Origin: SAR324 cluster bacterium
GTDB taxonomy: Bacteria > SAR324 > NAC60-12
Length of the DNA stretch: 52,492 bases
Reading direction: 5' to 3'
Assembly: GCA_015231825.1 (NCBI GenBank)
Contig: JADGAV010000035.1
Coordinates: 1 to 52,492, forward strand
The first letter of the stretch is position 1, and every line of letters starts with the position of its first letter. This document shows, one piece after another, positions 43,128-50,919 of this stretch. The translations under genes and the position numbers were made by a program. The notes beneath the pieces were generated by a model, which worked only from the letters and a program-made list of their open reading frames with translations, made no database searches and had not been told where the DNA came from.

Positions 43128-44285
43128 ATGACGCGAGTATTCAAAGCATCTTACCTCATTGTGACCATGGTTTTGATTTTTGGATTGTGCAGCGAAATCT
43201 GGGGGGTGCGGGTCAAAGATATCGCCAACTTGAGAGGAGCCCGCAACAATCAGCTGACAGGATTTGGCATCGTTGTGGGTTTGGATGGGACCGGTGATTC
43301 GGAAGACAGTCTGCTTTCCCGAAAACCGGTGATCAACGCTTTGGAACGGATGGGAATCAGCCTTGCACGGGAGGATGTGACAGGACGAAGTATTGCAGCC
43401 GTCTGGTTGACGGCAACGCTTCCTCCCTTTGCAAAAGCCGGGCAGCGAATTGATACAACCGTCTCAACCATTGGAGATGCTGTTTCCCTGCGGGGTGGGG
43501 TTTTGGTGATGACTCCCCTGCGGGGTCCCAATCGCCTGGTCTATGCTGTAGCACAGGGACCGGTGGTCGGAATTCCGCGTGGTGTCAGTCGAGACAATGC
43601 GCTTCCTGAAGAACAAAAATACCCGCTTCTTCCCAGTTCGAGCATGGTCGCATCGGTTGGAATGGTACCTGGAGGAGCATTGGTCGAACGAGAGCTCAAT
43701 TTGAGTCTGAACAGTCGTTCACGAATTTATTTCAATCTGAGGTCGCCTGATTTTACGACAGCACATCGTTTGGAAAAAATCATCAACCGTGCATTGGGTT
43801 ACCAGTCGTCCCGGGCAAAAGATGCAGGGACCGTCGAAATTGCGGTTCCTCAAAGTTATTTGGGAAAAACGGTGGAGTTGGTCTCCTATATCGAAAATTT
43901 GGAAATCACCCCGGATAATGTCGCCAAGGTGGTGCTGGATGAGAGAACAGGGACGATTGTGATGGGGGAGGGAGTCCGCATCTCTCCCATTGCAATTTCT
44001 CAAGGGAATTTGTCTATCCTCGTCAAGCTGCCCGATGATCCGGCGCAGGCCGATCCGCAGGCAGACCAGGCGCCTGGAGACCTGACGCCGGAGCAAGCCG
44101 CCCAGCAGTTTTTGAATGATCCCAATACCATTCGATCGGATGTCTTCATGCTCAAGGGAGGCGCGGATCTTAAGGAAGTGGTGGATGGTTTCAATAAAAT
44201 TGGTGCCACCAGTGATGATCTGGTCCATGTGCTGAAAGCAGTCAAGGCTGCCGGGGCATTGCATGCAGAATTAAATATCCGTTAA
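43128..44285 (+). CDS. flgI: Flagellar P-ring protein FlgI
   Basis: The 385-residue protein has a signal peptide (residues 1-26, ending CSEIWG) and the family opening VRVKDIANLRGARNNQLTGFGIVVGLDGTGD. Its C terminus (LVHVLKAVKAAGALHAELNI) is typical. FlgI forms the P ring in the periplasm around the rod, which requires a Gram-negative envelope. Residues about 303-331 form an Ala/Pro/Gln/Asp-rich segment (DDPAQADPQADQAPGD) that differs from the usual VVPQT-type region. flgH, flgA and flgG, which often sit just upstream, are absent here. Confidence 0.95.
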   Translation: MTRVFKASYLIVTMVLIFGLCSEIWGVRVKDIANLRGARNNQLTGFGIVVGLDGTGDSEDSLLSRKPVINALERMGISLAREDVTGRSIAAVWLTATLPPFAKAGQRIDTTVSTIGDAVSLRGGVLVMTPLRGPNRLVYAVAQGPVVGIPRGVSRDNALPEEQKYPLLPSSSMVASVGMVPGGALVERELNLSLNSRSRIYFNLRSPDFTTAHRLEKIINRALGYQSSRAKDAGTVEIAVPQSYLGKTVELVSYIENLEITPDNVAKVVLDERTGTIVMGEGVRISPIAISQGNLSILVKLPDDPAQADPQADQAPGDLTPEQAAQQFLNDPNTIRSDVFMLKGGADLKEVVDGFNKIGATSDDLVHVLKAVKAAGALHAELNIR

Positions 44286-44300
44286 AAAAAGGAAATTCCG

Positions 44301-44621
44301 ATGACTGAGATTCGTTCAGATTTGTCAGCAAATTTTTTACTCAAGCAAAGTCAGAACCTGGACAAGCTTGGCAGACAGAAAGTGACAAAGGATAATGAAC
44401 TCCGGGAAGTGGCTTCTGAATTTGAATCACTTTTTGTGAATCAATTGCTGGATGTCATGCGGAATTCAGTCCCTGAATCAGAGCTTCTGCCCAATAATCA
44501 TGGTGAGAAGGTGTTCCACTCGATGCTTGACCAGGAGTATGCAAAAATTGCTTCCAAATCCGGCAAATTTGGTTTGGCAGAACTGGTTTATCAACAACTC
44601 AAACCCAGATTAGAAAAATAA
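44301..44621 (+). CDS. flgJ: FlgJ N-terminal rod-binding protein (no muramidase domain)
   Basis: The 106-residue protein corresponds to the rod-cap domain of FlgJ only: LREVASEFESLFVNQLLDVMRNSVPESELLPNN and YAKIASKSGKFGLAELVYQQL are the recognisable stretches. The peptidoglycan hydrolase half of the enterobacterial protein is missing, as in many non-enteric bacteria. It starts 15 bases after flgI. Confidence 0.9.
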   Translation: MTEIRSDLSANFLLKQSQNLDKLGRQKVTKDNELREVASEFESLFVNQLLDVMRNSVPESELLPNNHGEKVFHSMLDQEYAKIASKSGKFGLAELVYQQLKPRLEK

Positions 44622-44634
44622 ACGACAAAAGTGT

Positions 44635-44661
44635 TAAAGTTTTTGTTGGAGATGCCGATAG
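44635..44661 (+). promoter_or_regulatory. Sigma-28 (FliA) promoter driving flgM
   Basis: TAAA (44635-44638), a 15-base spacer and GCCGATAG (44654-44661) match the sigma-28 consensus TAAA-N15-GCCGATAA at all but the last base. It lies directly after flgJ and about 160 bases before flgM. The leader between contains a 7-bp stem, TCAGGAA (44708-44714) with TTCCTGA (44756-44762). This would place flgM, flgN, flgK and flgL, and probably csrA and fliW, under late-gene control. Confidence 0.85.
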
Positions 44662-44821
44662 AGAAGATCAAGAAGTTCTATCTTCGAGCAGTATGGCAAT
44701 TGCGTCATCAGGAAAGTCGATGTACACTGGTCCGAATCGGTGACCGTGGATCATCTTCCTGACTGATTCCGGATCGCAGCAATTTCTTGTAACAAATAAC
44801 CTTTAGTCGTAAGGGGAAATT

Positions 44822-45127
44822 ATGAAAGTAACAGGGCAGAATCAAAATATTGCAAAAGAACTCACGACGGAACAAAGCAGGAGTAAAGAAGTTTCAAACA
44901 ATAAAAATACCGGTGCTGACGGCCCTCATGGAGCGATGGGAACCAGCTCGGTTAAAACCTCCGCCTTTGTATTGAAGAAAATCAATGAACGGATTGCGGC
45001 GGAACCCGAAGTGCGCCAGGATCGAGTGGCGGAACTCAAGGCTCAGATTGCCAGTGGGGATTATAAAATTGATGCTCACGGATTGGCAGGAAAAATGCTC
45101 AGTGAATCGTTGCTGGAAGACAAATAG
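44822..45127 (+). CDS. flgM: Anti-sigma-28 factor FlgM
   Basis: This 101-residue protein has a disordered, polar N-terminal half and a C-terminal sigma-binding part (VAELKAQIASGDYKIDAHGLAGKML) that matches FlgM well. FlgM binds FliA until it is exported through the finished hook. A sigma-28 promoter upstream is the usual feedback design. AAGGGGA lies just before the ATG. Confidence 0.9.
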   Translation: MKVTGQNQNIAKELTTEQSRSKEVSNNKNTGADGPHGAMGTSSVKTSAFVLKKINERIAAEPEVRQDRVAELKAQIASGDYKIDAHGLAGKMLSESLLEDK

Positions 45128-45160
45128 GTCCCTGCAAACATCGAAATGAATGGAGGAAAC

Positions 45161-45655
45161 ATGGACGCACTATTGGCGGATTTATCAGAAGTTTTGTCGC
45201 ATCAGGTGAAACTCCATGAAGAATTGCTGGCAGTGCTCCAGGATGAATCCGTGAGCATCGGTCAGGTGGCTCCCTCCAAACTTCTGCTCCTCCAGAGCGC
45301 AAAACAGCAGATTGCTCACAAAATTGCGGCGATTGAAACCCGGAGGATAGGAATTGTTCATGACATTGCAGGTGCCTGGGAGATTGATTCGAAAGAACTG
45401 ACCCTGAGCCAGATCATTGCACGGGTTTCTGAAGAAGTCGCTTCGATTTTAGAAGAATGTTTTACAAGCTTAAAACGCCTGGTTGCTGAAATTCGGCGAT
45501 TGGCCAATAAAAACGGATCGCTTTCAATGGCCCGTCTGAAATCAGTGGAAATGTCCTTGCGTTTTGTCCATGACTGGCAAAAGGCCCAACAGACTTATTC
45601 TGATGCAGGAACGCTGCAAAGCACTCCTGAAAAAATTTCTCGTGCTTCTATTTAG
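45161..45655 (+). CDS. flgN: Flagellar hook-filament junction chaperone FlgN
   Basis: This 164-residue mostly helical protein lies between flgM and flgK, where flgN is usual, and has the FlgN-type opening with long heptad-like helices (DALLADLSEVLSHQVKLHEELLAVLQDE; LLLLQSAKQQIAHKIAAIE). The ATG at 45161 is chosen because GGAGGA precedes it; an in-frame ATG at 45146 would add five residues and has no such site. FlgN escorts FlgK and FlgL to the export gate. Confidence 0.85.
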   Translation: MDALLADLSEVLSHQVKLHEELLAVLQDESVSIGQVAPSKLLLLQSAKQQIAHKIAAIETRRIGIVHDIAGAWEIDSKELTLSQIIARVSEEVASILEECFTSLKRLVAEIRRLANKNGSLSMARLKSVEMSLRFVHDWQKAQQTYSDAGTLQSTPEKISRASI

Positions 45656-45725
45656 GTTGGTCTCGGAAAAAGATTCCCAATGACCCGCTGCTAGAGAACA
45701 GTCCCTGGAAGATGAAAAAAACTTT

Positions 45726-47417
45726 ATGCCCTCTTTAAACAGTTCCTTGAATATCGGAGCCCGTTCCTTGTTTAACCAGCAGAGCGGAATCGCGACAGCA
45801 GGACACAACATCGCCAATCTCAATACGGAGGGTTTTTCACGTCAGGAAGTTCATGCCAAGAGTGAACTGGCGCAACCGGATGGCACCGGAGGAGGAGTGA
45901 GACGCGGCATGCCGCAAAGGATTTTTGATCGCTTTACCTCCCGTAAAATTGTCCAGGAGGAATCCAACAGCGCTGCTTTGGGAGCGCGGGAAAAATTTCT
46001 GGCGAAACTGGAAATTATTTTTAATGAATCAGACGATGCCGGACTGCGGCGCTCACTGAATGAATTCTGGGATTCCTGGAGCCTCCTGGCCAATGAACCG
46101 GAATCTGATGCGGCGCGTGAAAAACTTAAAAACCAGTCTGAAGCATTGAGTTCCCGTTTTCGTTCCATGCACATGGAATTGAGGGGCATTCGATCAGAAG
46201 CCAACAGCCGGGTTGCGGGAGTTGTTTCTGAAATCAATAATATTGTTGATCAAATTGCGGATTTGAACCGTCAGATTTCAAGTTATGAACTCGTTGACCG
46301 GACGGCCAATGACGCCCGTGATCGACGGCAGCTGCTGTTGGAAAAACTGTCTCAGAAAGTAGACGTCAGTTGGTTGGAGGACAGCCGGGGACAAATGAAA
46401 GTTTCAGTGGGCAGTACCGGCTGGAGTTTGGTGGAAGGAAGAAAAGGAAGGGAATTGCGGGCATCGCTTGTGGGAGGCGAAACCGGGATGTATCACATTC
46501 AGGGAATCGGAGAACATGAATACAAAGTGGATCTGAGCAATGAATTTCGGTCTGGTGAATTGAAGGAGGTCCTGGATATCCGCGACAAAACGATTGTTTC
46601 TTATATGCAGCAGCTGGATGATCTTGCCTTTGGTTTGGCTCATAAACTCAACAAAATTCATGCCAGCGGAACCGGACTCAGTTCAGGAATGGAACGGATA
46701 AAAAGTTCCTACGGGTTGAACCAGGACGCGCAGCTCGAACCTTTGCCATTCATCAAGGACGGGATTTTTCAGTTTCATTTACTGGATGATGACGAAGAAT
46801 TTTATGCCACTTACGAAATAGAGATTCAGGCGGGGAAGGACAACATTTATGATATTGTCAACCGCATCAATGAAACTGTGAATGACCCGCTCTACTTTCA
46901 GGCGTCTATCGAAGAAGACGGATCCGCAGTCTTTCTTTCCGGAGGAGGCAAGCAGTTCATTTTCGGGGACGATCAAACCGATTTTAACGTGGTGATGGGT
47001 TTCAACAACTTTTTCGAGACCCTGAATGGCGCGGAAGACATCCGGGTGAACAACCGGCTTTTGGAAGATCCAAAAAACATTTCAAGCGGCAAAGATCTCG
47101 TCCCCGGAGACAATCAAATTGCTCTGGAAATTGCTAAACTTCAAACGCGGCCGACGATGAATGATGAGACTCAGACGTTTGATGAGTTTTACAATGGGAT
47201 TTTGGCCGATGTGGGTCTGCGGATTCAACGAAACCAGGTAGAAAAAGAGCACCAGGACACCATGCTGGCACAATTTAAAGATATTCGGGACTCTGTCAGT
47301 TCCGTGAATATGGATGAGGAAGTTGCCAACCTGGTTCAATACCAGAAAGCCTATGAAGCATCGGCAAAATTTGTTTCAACCGTTGATGGAATGATGGAAA
47401 CTGTGATTCAGATGTAA
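45726..47417 (+). CDS. flgK: Flagellar hook-associated protein 1 FlgK
   Basis: The 563-residue protein has the conserved N-terminal IGARSLFNQQSGIATAGHNIAN and C-terminal NMDEEVANLVQYQKAYEASAK segments that pack in the axial core, with a variable middle. FlgK is the first junction protein between hook and filament. No strong ribosome site is visible before the ATG, so expression may rely on the flgN message. Confidence 0.95.
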   Translation: MPSLNSSLNIGARSLFNQQSGIATAGHNIANLNTEGFSRQEVHAKSELAQPDGTGGGVRRGMPQRIFDRFTSRKIVQEESNSAALGAREKFLAKLEIIFNESDDAGLRRSLNEFWDSWSLLANEPESDAAREKLKNQSEALSSRFRSMHMELRGIRSEANSRVAGVVSEINNIVDQIADLNRQISSYELVDRTANDARDRRQLLLEKLSQKVDVSWLEDSRGQMKVSVGSTGWSLVEGRKGRELRASLVGGETGMYHIQGIGEHEYKVDLSNEFRSGELKEVLDIRDKTIVSYMQQLDDLAFGLAHKLNKIHASGTGLSSGMERIKSSYGLNQDAQLEPLPFIKDGIFQFHLLDDDEEFYATYEIEIQAGKDNIYDIVNRINETVNDPLYFQASIEEDGSAVFLSGGGKQFIFGDDQTDFNVVMGFNNFFETLNGAEDIRVNNRLLEDPKNISSGKDLVPGDNQIALEIAKLQTRPTMNDETQTFDEFYNGILADVGLRIQRNQVEKEHQDTMLAQFKDIRDSVSSVNMDEEVANLVQYQKAYEASAKFVSTVDGMMETVIQM

Positions 47418-47452
47418 AATGAGGATCATCTTTTCACCCTGTTGGGAATACT

Positions 47453-48736
47453 ATGCGAGTGACTGACATCACAAAACGTGATCAGGTAGTAGAACACATC
47501 CAGAGAAATGGAAAGCAGTTGCAGCGATTGCAGGGAGAACTCGCGACCGGGAAAAAAATCAACAAGACTTCCGATGATCCAATAGGAGCAACCATCATTC
47601 AGGACACGGTCACCACCATTTCGAGGAATCAGCAGATTGCTCAAAATACGGATAGCAATATCGCCTGGTTGGAACTGATCGAAATTGAGCTGAACCACGT
47701 GGCGGATCTTTTGGAAAATGCAAAGGTTTTGGCTCTTTCCCAGGCCGGTGATGCAACAACCACGGAGAGTCGGGCGATTGTGGCCCAGGAATTGCGTTCC
47801 ATCAGAACAGCGCTGTTTGATGCAGCCAACGCGCGGTCAGGAAAATTGTATTTATTTTCTGGAACTGAAACGTTCACGCAGCCATTGCGGTTCAATGATC
47901 CGATTCAGGAGGCGAAAATCGAATCGACCAGTGTCCCCCAAAGAGATGTTGCAGAACGAATAGATTTGGACCTTTTTAAAGCGCAGTTTGAGGAGCACTC
48001 CAGCAATGAATACCGGATACGGATCACTCGCACCGGAACCTTTGGACGGGCTCTTTATCAAGTTTCAGATGATCTTGGAGAAACCTGGAGCAAGGAACAG
48101 ATTTTGCTTCCAGTGATCAAAGTGGTGAATCCGGACGGCAAACCGGACGATCAGGTCATTCTTCGCTTTACCAGTAAAGATGGAGTGCACTCCGAAGTTG
48201 CCAGCGATCAGAATGCCGGATTTTTTGATTTTGCTGATTCTGGAAAAATTTTTCAGGAAGGGCTCGAGTTTTCGTATCTGCCCAATCCGCAAATCGCTTA
48301 TGACGGCAACAGTCAGAAAAAGGAGGTTCTGATTGCAAATAACACCACAGTTCCAATTTCGATAACGGCTGAGAACCTGTTTTTGAAAAACGGAGAAGAA
48401 GGGATCAACGTCTTTGGATTGCTGAGTTCATTGGGACATGCCCTGGAATCGGACAATGGAAAGGGAATTGCTGATCGAATCGCCCAGCTGGATGTTGCCC
48501 GCAATCAGGTATTGAAGCAGGTTGCAACGGTTGGTAATACGATTCGGGAATTGGAAAAAGCCAAATCAAAATTGGATGATCAGGTTTATACAAAGCAAAA
48601 GCGGCTGTCGGAAGTTCAAGACGTTGACCTCGCCGAATCGATGGTCGAATTGAACTCGGCAGAATTGAATAATAAAAGTTCACTGGATGCTGGAGGGCGT
48701 TTGCTTCAGCCAACTTTATTGCAGTTTTTGAGGTAA
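47453..48736 (+). CDS. flgL: Flagellar hook-associated protein 3 FlgL
   Basis: This 427-residue protein has flagellin-like ends: LQGELATGKKINKTSDDPIGA at the N terminus and DVDLAESMVELNSAELNNKSSL at the C terminus. It is longer than the enteric FlgL (about 317), with the extra length in the middle domain (about residues 130-330). It starts 35 bases after flgK. Confidence 0.93.
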   Translation: MRVTDITKRDQVVEHIQRNGKQLQRLQGELATGKKINKTSDDPIGATIIQDTVTTISRNQQIAQNTDSNIAWLELIEIELNHVADLLENAKVLALSQAGDATTTESRAIVAQELRSIRTALFDAANARSGKLYLFSGTETFTQPLRFNDPIQEAKIESTSVPQRDVAERIDLDLFKAQFEEHSSNEYRIRITRTGTFGRALYQVSDDLGETWSKEQILLPVIKVVNPDGKPDDQVILRFTSKDGVHSEVASDQNAGFFDFADSGKIFQEGLEFSYLPNPQIAYDGNSQKKEVLIANNTTVPISITAENLFLKNGEEGINVFGLLSSLGHALESDNGKGIADRIAQLDVARNQVLKQVATVGNTIRELEKAKSKLDDQVYTKQKRLSEVQDVDLAESMVELNSAELNNKSSLDAGGRLLQPTLLQFLR

Positions 48737-48755
48737 TCAAAAATTCAATTAATTG

Positions 48756-48793
48756 AAGATTTTGGATAAAATCTTTGCGATTCACCATGGAGG
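48756..48793 (+). promoter_or_regulatory. Candidate CsrA-binding hairpin plus ribosome site in the csrA leader
   Basis: AAGATTTT (48756-48763) and AAAATCTT (48768-48775) form a perfect 8-bp stem with the loop GGAT. A second GGA is part of the ribosome site GGAGG at 48789-48793; the two GGA are 25 bases apart. CsrA binds GGA in hairpin loops and dimers bridge such pairs to block translation. That this csrA is autorepressed is inference. Confidence 0.55.
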
Positions 48794-48799
48794 GTGAAG

Positions 48800-49033
48800 A
48801 TGCTGATACTGACACGAAAACCGAGTGAAAGCATCACAATTGGGGATGACATCAAGATCCAGGTCATTGAAATAAAAGGCAAACAAGTGCGCCTGGGAAT
48901 TGAAGCACCCAAGAATTATGTGATTCATCGAGAAGAGGTTTATATTCGAATACAGGAAGAAAACAAACTGGCTGCAGAAAAAAGCCCTGTCTCGTTGAAA
49001 GGCATCACCGACTTTTTTCAAAAAAAGAAATAA
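48800..49033 (+). CDS. csrA: Carbon storage/translation regulator CsrA
   Basis: The 77-residue protein opens [18 protein letters not shown] and continues with [19 protein letters not shown], the conserved core of CsrA including the RNA-contact residues near L4, R6 and R44-like positions. The ATG at 48800 is preferred over GTG at 48794 because CsrA proteins start MLxLTR and GGAGG then has proper spacing. It is next to fliW, the known protein antagonist of CsrA. Confidence 0.95.
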   Translation: MLILTRKPSESITIGDDIKIQVIEIKGKQVRLGIEAPKNYVIHREEVYIRIQEENKLAAEKSPVSLKGITDFFQKKK

Positions 49034-49200
49034 AACGGTTTTTTTAAACCATTGGCAGACCTCGTTGCCTTTTTCCATATCCTGCTTCATTTTCATCTCT
49101 GTGGAAATGAAAAATGGAAACCCGGAATATTCGGGCGTGTGGGAAGAAGCACATGCGGCAATGCCAATGTCTTATTAATTTATCCTTAGCAAGGAGATAT

Positions 49201-49707
49201 ATGATCGTTCAAACAACGCGGTTTGGTAAATTAGAAGTCGCTGAGGATGAGATCATCACGATGCAAACAGGGTTGCTGGGTTTCTCATCAGCTCGCTTGT
49301 ACACATTGTTGGATGATGAAATCAGCTCGCCCTTCAAATGGTTCCAGTCGCTTGAAATGGAATCATTGGCATTTGTGACCATTGATCCTCAACTGGTGGT
49401 GTCCAATTACAAAATCGCACTTGCCGAAGAGCACATGAAGAAAATCGAGGCTGACAGTATTGATGATTTGTCAGTTTTGGTCATTGTAACGATGACCAAG
49501 GACATTAAAGATGTCACCGTTAATTTACAGGGACCCCTGGTTGTCAATCAGAAAAAGCGTGCCGGTCTTCAATTGGTCATTCCGGATGGAGAGTATTCCA
49601 CTCGCTACCTTCTCTTTGGAGACAAGCTGAAGTATGATGCACAATCGGAGGAGGAAGAAAAAGTCGAATCGGCAGACAAAGCACCCCAAGCGGTTGCGGC
49701 CGGATAG
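49201..49707 (+). CDS. fliW: Flagellar assembly factor FliW, CsrA antagonist
   Basis: The 168-residue protein starts at the ATG after AAGGAG (49191-49196); upstream in-frame starts exist but lack such a site. MIVQTTRFGKLEVAEDEIITMQTGLLGF and YKIALAEEHMKKIEAD are family features. FliW binds flagellin or CsrA, relieving CsrA repression of flagellin translation until filament assembly. The C-terminal 20 residues are acidic and Ala-rich. No flagellin gene is in this window. Confidence 0.93.
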   Translation: MIVQTTRFGKLEVAEDEIITMQTGLLGFSSARLYTLLDDEISSPFKWFQSLEMESLAFVTIDPQLVVSNYKIALAEEHMKKIEADSIDDLSVLVIVTMTKDIKDVTVNLQGPLVVNQKKRAGLQLVIPDGEYSTRYLLFGDKLKYDAQSEEEEKVESADKAPQAVAAG

Positions 49708-49732
49708 AATCGAACTTTAAAAGGTTCGATTC
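49707..49732. terminator. Bidirectional terminator-like hairpin between convergent genes
   Basis: GAATCGAAC (49707-49715) and GTTCGATTC (49724-49732) are perfect arms around an A/T-rich loop. It lies over the end of fliW and the stop of the convergent acyltransferase gene, which end only nine bases apart. No long T-run follows, so termination strength is uncertain. Confidence 0.45.
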
Positions 49733-50355
49733 ATTTCCTGCATATTGAGCAGCAATGCTCGGCTTAGCTCATCCGGAAAGTGGAGGGCTTGTTTGATCTC
49801 CAAACAGGCTTGATCAACAGGGAAGTTTTCTAACCGGATCGGAGTACCGACCCACAAACCCACGCGGCTGAAGGGATAAGGAAATCGAAGGCCCGCGGAA
49901 AGGGGATAAATTGGATCGGAAAGCGAGGTGAAGCCCACGGGAACCAGGGGTATTTCATTTTTCTGTATCCATGCCACCATTTTTCCCATAGATCTTTCTC
50001 CTGCCTGATGCTCATCAGCAGGAATCCATAATGGCGAACGGCTGTCTGTTGTTTCCCAAAATAAACGCCATTCTTCATCGGATGCTGAAGCATTCGGTGC
50101 CTGCCGAACAGAAACTCCCCAATTGTTGAAAAAAGACTCCAAACTGCCCTGATTCGAAATTTCGATCAACGGAAAACGATGCTTTTTGAATGCAGAAAAG
50201 CAATACAGCGTCTGTGACCAGGAGCAGGTGATTGCGAAGGGGGAACCCTGGCTTTCCAGTTCTTCAAGAATTCCCCAGTTGATTCGAATCGCCCGTGTGC
50301 TGATCTTCAGCAGAGACAAGGCAAAAAATTCTTTCCATGTCGGCAGGGCTCTCAT
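49717..50355 (-). CDS. Divergent lysophospholipid acyltransferase-like protein (DUF374 type)
   Basis: The 212-residue protein matches the C-terminal half of DUF374 acyltransferases best in IPLVPVGFTSLSDPIYPLSAG and FPYPFSRVGLWVGTPIRL. Where the family has the catalytic WHG and a DGPRGP-like element, this protein has CSWSQTLY and WIPADEHQAG, so the usual His and the substrate motif appear lost. It may be inactive, or use other residues. Convergent with fliW. Confidence 0.6.
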   Translation of the reverse strand: MRALPTWKEFFALSLLKISTRAIRINWGILEELESQGSPFAITCSWSQTLYCFSAFKKHRFPLIEISNQGSLESFFNNWGVSVRQAPNASASDEEWRLFWETTDSRSPLWIPADEHQAGERSMGKMVAWIQKNEIPLVPVGFTSLSDPIYPLSAGLRFPYPFSRVGLWVGTPIRLENFPVDQACLEIKQALHFPDELSRALLLNMQEMNRTF

Positions 50356-50717
50356 TGGCGGGGATTGCAGGAAAATGTGATTGAGTTTCAGCAGAGAGGC
50401 AAAAGGAGTTCAGTCAAATTGCTGAACCTGCTCAATGGTTCTGATACTCCTTCTTTGAATCGGGCTCATTAATTCGATTTGTAAAAGAATTTTTTACAAA
50501 GCATGGCAAAAAAGATTGTAGAGTGCAAACTCTTCTTTCTCTCAAATGAAAACCGCGATCCGTAATGGTGAAATATTTTTCTGCATTCTCCGCCTTATTC
50601 ACCGTGTTGCACTATTTTTAGATGGCAATCAATTCGATAGAATGGTAAGGATATTTTCAAAGAAATTTAATTGATTAACTATTTAAAAAAATGCTTCGAA
50701 TTTGATCAGGGAGTTTT
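50356..50717. other. Intergenic region with an inverted repeat
   Basis: This 362-base stretch has no recognised gene. TTTGTAAAA (50478-50486) and TTTTACAAA (50492-50500) are perfect 9-bp arms with a 5-base spacer, a possible operator or small hairpin. The rest is AT-rich and could hold the promoters for the DUF374-type gene on one side and the small protein on the other. Confidence 0.4.
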
Positions 50718-50819
50718 ATGAGTTGGTTTATAATTTTTGGAATCATTGCTTTCAGTTTTATATTTTGTCCCGCTGTTGTTTTTCTCTATCACCTGGGGAA
50801 GATTAAAAAAGGCGGTTGA
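50718..50819 (+). CDS. Small single-pass membrane protein (33 residues)
   Basis: An ATG with AGGGAG four bases upstream opens a 33-codon frame beginning MSWFIIFGIIAFSFIFCP, with a hydrophobic helix from about residue 3 to 25 and a basic end (YHLGKIKKGG). Charge distribution (positive tail inside) fits a one-helix inner-membrane protein. I do not recognise a family. The strong ribosome site is the main support; function is unknown. Confidence 0.55.
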   Translation: MSWFIIFGIIAFSFIFCPAVVFLYHLGKIKKGG

Positions 50820-50919
50820 GCGGTCTTATTCTAACGAGATGACGCTTTCTCATTGGTAAAAAAAGTCGGTAATTTATCCATTTTGCAGCACCATTTCACA
50901 TTCATAGGGAGATGAATCA

